Part shown: positions 10,379 to 24,000 of the stretch, in pieces
Numbering within the stretch: position 1 is the first letter of the stretch
Layout: each line of letters starts with the position of its first letter
Assembly (NCBI GenBank): GCA_032622095.1
Contig: CP136065.1
Coordinates: 204,674,618 to 204,738,617 of the forward strand
Reading direction: 5' to 3'
DNA length: 64,000 bases
Origin: Siphonodentalium dalli
Lineage: Eukaryota > Mollusca > Scaphopoda > Gadilida > Siphonodentaliidae
The notes under the pieces: model-generated
The model's input: the letters and a program-made list of their open reading frames with translations, nothing else
What the model was told of the DNA's origin: nothing
The model's database searches: none
Program-made: the position numbers and the translations under genes

Positions 10379-13300
10379 TATTGTCAGATATCTTTTGGTT
10401 CAATGGATTATGCTTATCCTGCTTGAAATGAGACTTACCATTATCAATCTAATTCATATAATAGGCTATTTTATAAAATTCAAGTGAGACACATACATAA
10501 TATACTACATGTAGTACAGAAACAATGTCTATTTAGTTAGTATTTACTATTTATAGTACAAATCTCTATGTTAATTTTTCATTGGTATTATGAGATCCCA
10601 CCTGATAACCAGGTTGATTCGATCAAATTGTTAATGTTCCTGTACTGTATTTGATTGAAATACTGAAGTCTGAAGGCTGAATCATAACAAACCTGAACTG
10701 AAACTATTTGAAGTTTTCACAGATGAAAGCTAGATAAAGCCAAACATACTTTACAGTATGATTCCAACTGTTAAACTTAAATCTTTTTGTAAACTAAAAT
10801 TTCTTATGTCAATATATATAAATATTTTGCATCTTGTTATGATATGAATTAGGACCTAAATTGAAAAAAAAAAATTGTTTAATTAAAATTGCAATGGCAA
10901 TAACAAGTTTAGGGTCGGGGGTTTAAAATAGGAAAAAAAAATGCATACACAGGATGGAAAAAACTGTTTTCTTCGGTTTGGGTACCCCCCCCCCCCCCCC
11001 AAAAAAACCCAGCAAAAACTGCAGTTTTTTTCCCACTGACCATTTGCCCCCCCCCCCCCCCCCCCCCCCCAGAAAAATCAAATCTACATAATAACATGTG
11101 AACAACCAGGAACTTTGGCATTTTAGAGATAATCACACAAGAAGTCACCAATTGTTTGAGAATCCTGGAGAATCACTAAGAATGTGGTTTTCTGTAGTTC
11201 ACGGTGTCCCATTTTTTTGTTTGGGTCATCCAACCACATTTATCGTTACATTCATGATTTAACAGATGACGAGAATCCATAATGTTTTTATTTTGAATTT
11301 TATTTTACTTTAGTTTACTCACTCCTGCTCACTCTGCTTTTAATACTGATTAAACAATGTGAAGTCTGAAATTCTTTATCATAAATTGTTACAATTCACG
11401 AGAAGGTGCTTGGTAACTTAGTTTAGATTATTATGACTAAAATGGTCATTGTCTACCAGTAGAACGCAGATTTGTACCTCGTGATGTCATGACATGTACA
11501 AACATGTATATTGGTGATCGCAACGCTTTGTATGCACTTTAAAAAATGACAACTAGTCATTACCTCGACTTTGAAAAAGATGCAAATGAGATGAGTGTCA
11601 GAGATACCAGCATATAACTGTTTTCTGATACCATTGGAGGAGAAATTGTTTAATATATGGGATAGTTCTGCAGTAAAAATTTGCCAGATAAGCGATCGCA
11701 GGGTAGAATTCTGCATTCGACTGGTAGACACTGACATATTCGGCATTATTAAGAGGGTTAATGGGGTCAATATCACATGTAAACCAAGACAGTGGTTATC
11801 CAAAATTGTTTTATGTGGATTGTACTACTCATGTATATATGATTTGGATATTAAGGTTAATCCATATTCTATAAAATGAGAGAAAATTGAAGTTGTGAGT
11901 CTGAAAATACATATTTGGAAAAAAATTACATGCAAATTTTTTCCGACAACCCCCCCTAAATGAATAAGGAAAAAATTTACGCCTAGGTACCCCCCAACCC
12001 CCAGTACGTTGCGTCCCGCAGTTTTTTCCCGCCCCCCCCCCCCCCCTGCTAATGCTCATTAAATATTGATGATCATTATAAGTGTGCAAAACACATGGTT
12101 TCTAACATATGCCTGTGAAAAGTGACCATGAAATAACTGTTGTCTCAAAAGCCCCAGGTGTGAGATGGGTTTTGGATTGATGGGCATGAATTTTGCAGTT
12201 TTAATTTCATGAGAGTGGATCTCATGCCTGCTTTACCTCAAATTACCTGTATGCCTTGTTTGGCACGTATGAAACATACTCATGGATTCCAAATAAACAT
12301 TCGTGCACATTTATTATTTTCTTGGGAAATTTCCCCCCCTGCACAGTGATTATTTGAGTCTGCAAGTTTATTAATTTTGAGGCTATAAAAATTTAAATCA
12401 GCACAAACTCAAGATTTCTATATCATTCTGATACCAAATTGATGAGCTTATAATTTTATCCATGTACATACCGGGGTATTCAATTACATTATAGCATACA
12501 TGTGAACATTTAAATATTGAATAAAACAGTACATGACACATACTATGTTGATTCCTATGCTTGACCTACATGTACTATAAAATTTTAAACTATAGTTGAT
12601 GTTTTTTGATTGATTGATTTATTTCAGGCTTGACAACGCCCATATGGTTATTTGACAAATCAGATTATACACATATAATGTAAATTATGTTCCTGCAGCA
12701 GAACAAATTGAACAATGTCACATTTATCACATATCTCGCGCACAACAACGACATGTTTTGCTCAAGAGTTTCCCCTGTGCTATTATTTGGGTCTGTACTC
12801 AGTGTACTGTTATTAACTTTCAATGCAATTTTCCCCCTGCACTATTATTTGGGCCTGCACTTTTATTTGGAGCCCGAGAGTACCGGTAGGAAGACTATCA
12901 ACAGACATGGTGTGAGTGTAAAATGTATATAACCAAATCATTCGGGCATCGAATTACATAATTTTATATATGTTTATAGCCAAATTTATGAAAATGTGGT
13001 ATGTGAATAATAAATAACATACTTGAGCATGAAGTAAGTTTGATCTTTCATCAATCTTAATGTATATTTCCACTGTATTTATCAAGTAATACTTTCCCCA
13101 CAACACACGTTGGCATTTTATGTCACTTTGGTCGAGGTAATTCAATATTTCTGCAGCTGGATAAAAAATATCCAAAAAAATTCCCTACCAACCCTGACCT
13201 ACTAGTACCTACCCTAATTTTTTCGCTCCGTTATCGGAAACATACAATCTTTTTTTGGGCCTAAGACAAAATTGAAACACAAGATTGTTGCCTCCTGAAA

Positions 13301-13497
13301 TACATATTGCACATAAATCAACTGTAATGTGTGCTCTGTGGCTTACAGTATTCACAAAAAATACCCTCTTCAGCAGTCTTCAGAGGCTAAAAATACTTCC
13401 TACAACATTTTTTTTCTACTCCAAAATAGTCCCATATTCCTTAAACTGGATCGTGGATCCAATGTCTTTTTTTAAAGCCGGATTCTAGGGGGAGGTT
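10379..13497. other. No gene; poly-C tracts and repeat debris
   Basis: Mostly AT-rich. Runs of C lie at 10985-11000 (16), 11047-11070 (24) and 12032-12046 (15). The flanks of the second and third share GCAGTTTTTTCCC, which suggests two copies of one repeat. ORFs at 11453-11879 show no motif. 13203-13266 is the inverted partner of 4113-4181. Confidence 0.5.
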
Positions 13498-16400
13498 GAT
13501 CATGCATGAATCTCTACTCTGGCTGACGCCCAAAGAGATCATATTCCACCAGTACAACCCCTGGGAACTTGAAGTTTTGACAGGAAAACTTATAAAGTCG
13601 AAAATTAACATCTGGAATATATTTCTTAGTTGTTAATTGTTCCTTAATAATGTACTTCTCTGTAAATTCAATAAATTGCATGCTTTTCTCTTATTTTGTC
13701 AGCTGATATCACAATAAACATCAAATTAATTACCCAGGAGAAATTTCGAGTTGGGACCTTCACATACAGTTAGTCGGTCTCACAACTGGGCTCTTTAGGG
13801 AATATCCAACCACTTTCTGTTTGATACTGATTCTAGAGTACTTTTCGATGAGGAAGTCAGTGGTGCCGACCGATTTTTGATAAAAGGGGCCCAAATTCCA
13901 TTTTTAAGGGCCTGAACCCCAATTTTGGGGTTCAGCCCTTTTTTCTCAAAGTTGAGCCCCCAATTAGAATTTTAATGACCTATATGCATTAATGCCACAT
14001 AGAGGTATCATTTCTGATATTTTCTATAGCATTATAAGATGGGATTGACCTTCAAGGAGCTCTTGACCCTGAAAATCCAAAATGGCCGACTTCAAAATTA
14101 GCAAAAATTTAGCAAAGTCAAGAATAATTAAAATAGTGCAACATATAGAATTTTTTTTCATCTTTAGAGTATCAGTACATTGTGCTTCCACTCATGAGTG
14201 CTCAACAAGGTTTTGGATGGAATGTATTGGCCGTATAATAAAAAACTGACATTTTCTCAATAACCAAGATTTTGACAAAATCATAAATTTTATGGTAATT
14301 GATTAGTAGTACTGCTGAAAACAAGGGTAGCTAATGATATGATATGAATAAATACTTGTATTTATGAGTAGTTCATCCTTTTTATATTGATTTCACGGCC
14401 TTTGATATTAGATGGCTGCCAAAATGGCTATAGATTGGATGACATGTCACATTTTTATCATTGTAAATGAGTGCAATGTGGCATTTCATTTAAACTATAG
14501 CTAACATGAGAACAGTATGTCTTTTATGGTTCTAATGTTGAATTGCATTTTAGTTTGAAATTTATTTTAATAAGTAAGGGTTATAGAACATAGTTCTTTA
14601 CCAGAATCAATTGAGTCGAAGACGAGATCTTTTCTAGTAAAGAACTATCCACGTGCTCTGACCAACTTAGAGCACAATTGACCATGCACAATGGGATTAG
14701 CTGGAAATCGCTGCTGAGCATGTGTTGACCCCGACGCACAACATATACCCTTCCAGACTTTGAACATTCCTAGGAATTGGTGTGCTTTATCAAAAATCAG
14801 GTAATGATTGTGCTCTAACAACTGAAATGTACAGATTGAACATGGTATTCAAAATTTGTTGACAACATTTAGCAGCTGATCTGATTTAAGTGACCAAGCC
14901 ATGGAACATGCTAAACACTTTTGCTAAATGGAATGACCAGCTGTTTGCGTCATGCAGCAACCACAAGTTGTGATCTACTAATGGGTATTTTATCTGTGCA
15001 TAGTAAAAACATGTTGTAATCAGACGAAAGATGACCATATATCCCAGTATATATTTCAGAAGTAATCAATTCTTCCAAAATGGCTATGACAACTCATCTC
15101 ACAAAAAGATTTATGAAATTATGGAATCATCACTATTCAATCAATAGTAGAATGAGCCTAAATTGTCAGTCCCACATTAATTTTGATTGGCCATGATAGT
15201 TGCAGCACTTGCAGGTTGAAGAAGACGAGGGTCTATAATTTCACTATAACATAATTCTTCATAATAACTAAAAGCCCTCATAACTTAACATTTTAAAGAT
15301 ATTTTCATTTTCAATACCACCCCAGGTTAAGTGGTCCTGCTAATTTTATATCACGCTGATGGGTAATGCTGGATTGCTATGATGTTTGTAGGTCAAAGCG
15401 ATTGGGTTAAGAAAGAGTACCATTGTTTTACCTAAAGTTGGTAATTTTTTCATTGTTTGGCTAATCCGAGCGATTTGTGCAAAAGCCAGAGTCTGTATGA
15501 AACATTCAAGAAATATATATTTCAAAATAATTTAGTAATGTGTACGTTGATGTTTGGTAAGCAACAGGAATAGTCATCTCAATTATGGCCATATTGTAAC
15601 AACAAGCGGCCATTATTAAAATATACATGTTTTTTAATGGTTTCTACATGTAGTGGCTTATTCTCGATTTGTTCAGATCACTTTGCTCTACCAGAGTATC
15701 ATAGCAAATTTATTAGCATCATCACTCATCTTCGGATGAATACTGCCATATGAATATATTGTGTGACATATAGGGCAGTGGAAAATAATGGCTGAGTCTT
15801 TTTATACGCCCTTTTGAAAAAAAGGCCGTATTATAGTATTGGTCTGTCCGTCCGGGCGTCCGTCCGTTAACCTGTTGTCCGGATGATAACTTTAGTTAGA
15901 GTGAACCAAAATTAGTAAAATTTGGTATGTGGGTTTATTAGCCGAAAAGTAAGTTCAAGTTCGAATTTGGGTTCCGCCCGCCAATTTTCACCGGAGTTAT
16001 GCCCCTTATTTAACGTTTTTTGACTTAGAAAATCCTTGAAATTTGTTGTCCGGATGATAACTTTAGTATAGTTTATCGGAATGAATCAAACTTTGGTATA
16101 TTACTTTCTTTCACCAAAACACAGGTCAAGTTCGAACTTGGGTTCTGTCCGACCATTTTTGGCAGAGTTATGCCCCTTTTTCGACTCAGAAAATTCAGTT
16201 TTTCTTTTGTTTTTTGGTTTCCGGATAACTCAATTTTGGAATGTTTATACGCAAAACCCGTTTTTTTGTGGATTACATATATCAAAATACAGCTCAAGTC
16301 CGAATTTTGTTTTAATCCGATAATTTTTGCGAGAGTTATGGCCCCTTTTTTGACGTAATTTGACTTAGAAAATCCCTGAAATTTGTTGTCTGGATGATAA

Positions 16401-18916
16401 CTTTAGTAAGAGTGAACCGATTTCAATCAAATTTGGTATGTGGGTTTATTAGGAGAAAAGACAGCTCAAGTTCGAATTTGGGTTCCGTCCGCCAATTTTC
16501 ACCGGAGTTATGCCCCTTATTTGACGTAATTTGACTTAGAAAATCCCTGAAATTTGTTGTCCGGATGATAACTTTACTAGAGCTTATCGGATTCAATGAT
16601 AATTTGGTATATTACTTTCTCCCACCAAAACACAGGTCAAGTTCAAATTTGAGTTCCGTCCGCCAATTTTTACCAGAGTTATGCCCCTTTTTTACCAGTT
16701 TCCGCCGACCCAAGAGAGGGCGTATATTGCACGCCCAGCATAGCTCTTGTTTAACTATAATTCTAGTACGGTTGTTGAAAACCTACACAATACTGTCTTG
16801 GTCTGATAATAGTCATGTTTAGTTAGGAGTATGGACATGCAGTCCACCATCTCATGAAAATTAAATGGGCTCTGCACTAGTAACATCTGGGTTCCTGGGA
16901 CCCATTAATATTGACAAATGCAGACAAATGCAACACAAATGAAAAATACATCGTAACTTTCCTCAAACATAGATTATAACCTGACAATCATAGTGTTAGA
17001 ATCAGTCTACATGTATATGTAGGCAAGGCCATAGCTTGTTTTTTGAAAGACTACAGAGTGCACACGTCTTGTATGTGTTTTTTCTCATGTCCAGTCTGGT
17101 ATCATAAAATGAAGTTTTTCTGGGTCAGCAAACCAGTTTCAAATGGGCTCTACTTTATCAAATTTAACAGCATTAAATAGTTAATGGTAATGTGATAATT
17201 TTCACTTGATAAGTTGAAATATGAGACAGTATTACATAGCATGGCTACCTGCAGAATATAGATTTGTCTGGTATGAATTAATATCTGCATATCAACTGAT
17301 GCTTGTATTTTTCTTCTAACTCACTCTGAACTCACAATACAACAGGATTGCATTCTGAATTTCAAGCCCATAAAGCTAAACACTTTAGAATCAAGCTTGC
17401 CAAATAAGTTTCCAGGAACCTCACATGAACTCACTCAGTTGAACACAAGGAACAATTGTCAAGTTGGAAAATATTCTGTATGTATGGAAGCCCTATATTT
17501 TTAATGTGTAGATTTGACTGGACTATAAAGCCCTTATACAATAATCTGAAGGATTATTTTCAATCTGTATTACTGGACATCACACCAATAACCAATAGAC
17601 ATACATTTATTAGTTTTGAACATTCTTTCTTATGACTTGTTTTCTCACAAACTCCCAAATTTGAACCAGAAACAATTTAGTGCAAATATACATCTATGTG
17701 TACATATACATATATGTTCAAATTCATAAAAAAAACACTCAATCAGAATATAAGTATAGGCGATCATGCCGGGCCAGCCATTATTTGTCCTAAAATAATG
17801 TACATGTTAGGAAATAGTAGAACCTTTATTGAAAATGGCGGTGATGGCATGTGGCCAATCAAAATTGCTGTGGGACTGTTAAAGACACAATCTGCTCGAC
17901 TACCAATTAAATCACACTGATTTATCAAATTGTAGTAACTCAACATTTACTAAACCTACTTGTGTGCTGAGTATAATTCAGTTCAACATTAGAGTACCAT
18001 AAATACATTCTTTTCTCCCATAAATTTAAAGAAAAAAAACACATTGAACTCATTTTATATAATGATAATGTGATATATGTCATCCCATTTATGACCATTT
18101 TGGCAGCCATCTCACACAAAGGCCATGAAATCTTGATAGCAAAGGATGAACTACTCACAATTACATGTATTCATTCAAATTATATCACTAGGTAACCTTA
18201 TTGCAGGAGTTTTAGGTTACTGATCAAATGCCCTATAATTGATGATTTCCTCAACATCTTTGTTAATATGCAAATATCTGTTTTTCATTCTACGACCAAT
18301 ATAATCCATCCAAAACCCTTGCTAAGCACTCATGAGTGGAAGCAGAAAGGTGCTGATCCTTTAAAGATGAAAAAATTCTATAGGTAGCACAATTTTTAAT
18401 TATTCTTGACTTTGCTAAATTTTTGCAAATTTGAAGTCGGCCATTTTGGATTTTCAGGGTCAAGAGCTCTTTGAGGGTCAATCCCGTCTGATAATGGTAC
18501 AGAAATGATACCTGTATGTGGCACTGATGCATATAGGTCAATAAAATTCTAATTGGGGGCTCACTTTGAGATAAAAGTGTTGAACCACAAAATTGGGGTT
18601 CAGGCCCTTAAAAATGGAATTTGGGCCCCTTTTATCAAAAATCGGTCGGCACTACTGAATTCCTCATCGAAAAGTACTCTAGAATAAGTATCAAACAGAA
18701 GGTGGTTGGATATTCCCTAAAGAGCACAGTTGTGAGACCGACTAAGTGAAGTACATCACTAGGAATGGATAATAATCAAGAAATATATTCCCTGCATTAT
18801 GTATTCGTCTTGATAAGGTTCCCTGTCAAAACTTCAAAACGTTCCAAGGTTTTATACTGGTGGAATGTGATCTCTAGGGGCGGTTAGCCAGGGAACTAGA
18901 GATTCTTGGCATGATC
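13498..18916. mobile_element. Fold-back element with ~1-kb inverted arms
   Basis: 13498-14570 and about 17940-18916 are diverged inverted copies of each other. Matched landmarks are GATCATGC at both tips, CCACCAGTA, TTGATAAAAGGGGCCC / GGGCCCCTTTTATCAA, AAAATCCAAAATGGCCGACT and GACATATATCAC-type sequence further in. The 3.4-kb centre has no recognisable gene and contains a pearl-like insertion at 15798-16753. No transposase is present, so it is non-autonomous. No target duplication could be fixed because the tips are diverged. Confidence 0.75.
15798..16753 (+). mobile_element. Pearl-like element, copy 1 (TATACGCC ends, internal tandem units)
   Basis: It starts TTTTTATACGCCCTTTTG and ends near GGGCGTATATTGCACGCCC and AGCTCTTGTT. 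A CCGT-rich microsatellite follows the start. The body holds several diverged units of TTGTCCGGATGATAACTTTA, TTTGGTATnTGGGTTT, CAAGTTCGAA and AGAGTTATGCCCC. Its ORFs are by-products of these units. Confidence 0.75.
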
Positions 18917-20044
18917 TACTAGGTATGTCAGCACATGTCAACTTTGATTATGCCCTATTTCTTTAGTGGAGTTATGGTCCTTGTTGACTATTTTGCCAAT
19001 TATTCTCCACATACCGGTACATATATAATTATAATGCATTAGGTAAAACAAAAAACATTTATATTTGTTTCTCACTTCTGGTCGACCATTAAAATAGCTG
19101 TTGACCCCGATATGAATTTGTTATAGCCATGTTGATGGAACATATCATAGAATTAAAATTTAAGTTGCAGAGGTCTAATTAAGGGTCTAGCTGCTTATAG
19201 GGGAAGTTTCTCCTAAATTAAAAATGGGGGTGAATTCTCAACCCAAAATTTCAATTTCATTTGGATTTAATACGGCGTAGAGTTTCTGCCCAAATTTACA
19301 ATTTCACTTGGATTATGGGTGTGGTACATACATGTATGGCCAGCTCATAGACAGGGAAATTCTGCCTAACAAGATTCTAACTTACACGGTGAACAATGTA
19401 CCGGGTACATGTATAAATGTTGGGCAAGCCAGAAGATAGTCTATTTTTCTTATTGAGTAGTATAACCCATATAAAATATTCCGGAGATCCTGGGAGATCA
19501 GGCAATATATACTCACAAGTTGTTGGAGCACTGCAGGGAAGGGAATCTGAAGTTCATTTTACATTAAAAGGTGAAATAACCAATTATTTTGCCTCTCATT
19601 TGAATATGCCTTGAAAACAGCAATGTTTTCTCACGATCCATTTGAAATTTTGACACTTACATGTAGGTTGTTTTACAGACAAAAAATATATCTTTGACTT
19701 TGTCAGAAGTTACAGAACTTCAAAAATTTGAAAAAAAAACAACTTCTGTCAATTTTTTTTGCTTCTGTCGACCTATAGTCTATATACAACAACAAGACCA
19801 AATATTCACAGATTCCATTCATTTTTCAAAAAACCTTTGAGGTTGCTACATTAGGTGATAATGTAATGTCATAAAACAAATCCAATATTTCACAATTTTC
19901 AGGTGAGTTTTCGATTTAACATGTGCCCAGATAGGCACTGAAATTTGAAAATGAAACTGTCATCTTAGTATTCTTACTGTGAAAGTGAGGTTGCTACATT
20001 GGGCATTTTCTAATTACAAATACAATGAATGAATTGTAATTTGT
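18917..20044. other. No gene recognised
   Basis: AT-rich, with short unmatched ORFs such as 19417-19614. GAGGTTGCTACATT occurs twice (near 19848 and 19989). Confidence 0.4.
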
Positions 20045-20143
20045 ATACATGCCTCTTATCACTTCAACCACATCCTCTTCAATTTTGTTTTCCCTCATAA
20101 ACGCGCACAGCCTTGGGCTATCAAAGTCGTTAAAATCCGCCAT
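20045..20143 (-). CDS. Possible small first exon, unknown product
   Basis: From ATG at 20143 the minus strand reads MADFNDFDSPRLCAF, then MRENKIEEDVVEVIRGM, followed by a possible donor GTATAC. The composition is protein-like and the pattern (Leu-Cys-x-Phe, Glu-Glu-Asp-Val-Val) recalls the start of SAM-like helical domains in invertebrate transposon-associated proteins. No following exon was found on the left, where the fold-back element begins, so the gene may be cut. This is a weak call. Confidence 0.3.
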
Positions 20144-20396
20144 AAATCAAATATCGCATTCACCAGCACTGTATGGGTAAAATGGAGAATAACGCGGTCA
20201 AAATTCCCTCGCTTTTCCCTCGCTTCAATTTGATTGGTTTAACTGAAGGCGGTTCCGTTTAAAATAATTATTATTTATAAAAGTACCGGGAAAATAAATT
20301 TATAATCGATACTTGGAAATCTCTGTTTTAGTGCAGGGTGTCAAAAAATGATCGAAAGGGAAAAAATGCCATACGTGCCTGAATTTTTTTTTTCGA

Positions 20397-20417
20397 CCCC
20401 CCCCCCCCCCCCCCCCT
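20397..20417 (+). repeat. Poly-C tract (21)
   Basis: Uninterrupted run of C after TTTTTTTTTCGA. Confidence 0.95.
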
Positions 20418-21034
20418 GGCTCACTAGATTCTTTCGATGGCTGCTCAACTCCCTACTCACTCCCTGTATCTGAATCTGCCTGGAATAGATGAATAGTAGA
20501 AGGTGAGATGTCTATGTGAATAACATGTGAGTGTGTAATATACTTGCACAACGACAATATTTACCAAGCAGCATACATGTGCAGTCCCAACTAACTTCCG
20601 TTGTACAAACATGTTTCCAAGAAAATAACATGCGGAATATCACCTACACAATGCATATTACACAAGTTCCAACGTGATGATATGTATGCCAAAAATGAAA
20701 AAATCCCAGCCTGGTTTCAGCCTCTGTTTTACGTGTATAAATTAATCAACATATAATTCAAACTCAATTCAATGCAAAATGTTTGCTGTTATACAATCGG
20801 ATTCGGTACCTACTAATAGTAATAATTTAAAACTACATTTCCTACAGCAATTTTGACCATCAATGACATAGATAATTATTGTGGCTACAGCAATTGTCTG
20901 CCGCAGTAAAACCATTTTGCTTTGGCAATGCCAAGTTCAAACGATGAAACTATTCTGTATATTTTATTTTTATTTTTACACGCAATCTCAGTAACAATTT
21001 CAACAAGTCAGGTAACTAAGTAAAGGGTACTTAC

Positions 21035-24000
21035 AACAACCGTTTCCTTCTTCCGTCCATATGCCCCGTCTTTGGCATTCAGGAACCAATTCCCAGAACT
21101 GTTCTAAATGTGGTGTCAGTCATGTCCGATGTGTGTTTCCTAGCTTCTTCTGAATGTAAGACAAAATCTTTTTGATGAGAACAGCTTTCTGTATTTTGGG
21201 AGCAAATTGCATTTCATTTAAACAAAAATAAGAGAAGACCAAAAAAAAGCATTTTGGTTCTCAGGCAATTATGTTTTCAAATCAGTGAGGGAGGCTATTA
21301 TTTTGACTATTTTGACCACGTATTAACTATGTTGTGCACATAAATTCATTTAATCCTATACACTTATGGATTACATAAAATTAAGTGTTTACTACTGCAG
21401 GGTTTTCGCTATACCGGCAGGGGGTCCCCTTGACGGCCCCGTTCACCTCGCCAAGTTTTCCCCTCCTGCCATACCCCAGGACACATTCTGCATGTCTATA
21501 AAGGTATAAAGATGTTTAAAACTTCTGAATTTTGTTGGAATAGTACTAAGGAATTTTAAAAAGTGAATCTATTTTATATCTTGTGAGTGTACACACTCTA
21601 AACGCGTTGTTATACAGAAAATTGAAACAGGAAATGATAGGAACTTATATAGAAGCTATGCCTTTGATTCTGGTTAGTTACGTTGCGGTTAGTACCCGGT
21701 TGTGTTATGCAAAAGAGCAGTATTTTAATCGTACATGTCATGTTTTATACCTCAAAATATACTGTTAACTTTGTAATAGAGCGAGAGAGAAATGTGGGAG
21801 TAGCCGCACCGGGCATCAAGGCATCTTACAACTGCCCACAAAGAATACTCATCGGCCAGATATGTAATCAGCCTTCTATATTTACACTGCAGCTGCTAAG
21901 ATATATTCCGATTACGTTATGCATCCGAAATATCTGCTGGGTCTTCCACAGTGAGTCTTTTAACATTAACGAGCATGTTTAACTCGGGATCCAAATTACT
22001 GGTGTTCTGACTACTTCGTAAATTAATTTATATCTAATAAATTTACTAGTTTTAAAGTTACAGGTTTCACTTATAAGGTTTGATAGCTTGGAACTTGGGC
22101 AGAAATGGAACAAAACAATCTGCCATTTCTACTCTCACACGATTACATTGGCCGATATAACGAAAGTAGTTCAACCAGTGCTAAAACAGGCTACTTTTAC
22201 CTGGATGGCTACCGGCCCCATTCCCCCACCCCCTAGCGGAAACCCTGACTGACTATCCGCAACTGTTGCATGTATTAAAACTGATATTCTCCATTCTAAT
22301 ATGAGATAACAAATTGTCCACAAGAGGAAGAGTATTTTGCCACTCAGAGTGGTGCACTTGTTGAAGAATTGAATTTCTGAAAATTATGAATGCAAAATAG
22401 TAGGGCTGAATGACTTTTCCTTTCTGGTTAGCTGATCGTAAAAAAATCAGTAACTCTTATTATTTCACCTCTAGTAAACCATAATGTTGCTTGTCCGTGT
22501 TGTAATTAGGAGAATCATTTTTAAAACTAAGCGTTAAAGAATATTATGGACTTGATCGGGTGCATGAAATTTATAAGTTAGTTCTCAGGTGCTGAGACAA
22601 CTTGGAGAATATAGCATTCTACTATCATCGCCATCTAACATCTCGATTCGGGATGCAACTGTGATAATCTAACACAAATGATTTCACTATCGAGAGTCAT
22701 TGCATTTGATTAGTATATAAGAATGACGGTGTATACTTACTCTTCATCGTCTTCATGATCCGGACATATCTGCTGAAAGCTTCCTTCTTTGTTTGTTTCG
22801 AAATCCCTGTCAAATTCATTGTTGGTGCCAGTTGTTTATGCACAGTTTCTTTGAGTATATTTCGTATTACATCTTTGATCATATTGCCACCTATGTGTCG
22901 ATATCGCTGGATCTGGAATTGTATTGAACATTTAGTATTTAGTAATAGGTCAATAAGAACAATAAAGAGTCAAGCGAGAGCTGGGACATAGCCCAGTTAA
23001 CGACTATACCACTTGGTTTGGTTTGTTAGGGTTTATCGTCGTTCTAGCCGCTAGGCCACACACGACGTTGTCAATTTTACTGAAGGAGGAAAGACCATGC
23101 AGTGGCTTAATTTCACAGAGAAATCGTCCCACTACGTGTAGAAACCACTGAGACCCGGAAAGCAACTGACAAACTTGCCCATATACACGATTCCGGTCAC
23201 CCTCCCTATGGCAGGGTTCGAACCAGCTTCGCCAGCGCTGGACGGCCTGGGACGGTGTAATTCACCTGGCACTCTACCGTCTGGATCACCGGGGGCGCCC
23301 ACGACTATGCTTCATATTGCCCAGTATGGCATACCACATGTATGTATATTACCTTCACCTACATATAGGGCAAACAAGTGCAACATAAGTTTAGAGATTG
23401 GGCAATACTAAATATTTGTAGGGAGGGAGCATTTTTTAAATTTTCTAAAGCCAAGAAGTGCGTATCATTTCCACTTAAACTGGGTTGAGCACAACATAAT
23501 CCAATGATCCATGCCCAAGTTATTTGCTGATATGTTCATAGGGATACAAAATTAAGAAATTCCCAAGTCAAACAAGAGCTTCAAAAAAGATTTAAGCCAA
23601 ACAAGGTCCATAAGTCTGGTAAAAATGAACGGACAAAAACCTATGGTATACTTGTTCCTTCTACATGCCAAAGGACAAAAAATTGTAAACACCCAAGTTA
23701 AAAGGGGATATGTTCAGAAGGACTGACGGAGCCCTCGACTATATGCCCCCAATCCTCTTGTGGGGGTTGGGGGCATAATAACTCATCAGACCATAAAATG
23801 AAAACAAAATAATTGAACCACGTTTTTTAATGTGCATGGTGGAAAATCTTCATACCACATTACATCCCAATGTGATATTCAAACCCATGGCTGAAATATA
23901 AGCGCGAATGGACAAAAATCAACATTTCCATAGTGCAGGTATAACGTAACATTGCAAATTTCAGTATAGTTTCAAAATACATGACGTTATGTACACGCAA

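Noticed and set aside
16081-16822. Plus and minus ORFs with Phe-rich repeated peptides (also at 24602-24955)
   Set aside because: By-products of the tandem units in the pearl-like elements; both copies show the same ORFs only because the DNA is duplicated.
23175-23310. Possible tRNA gene with B box GGTTCGAACC
   Set aside because: No cloverleaf or acceptor stem; the box belongs to the head of a SINE.
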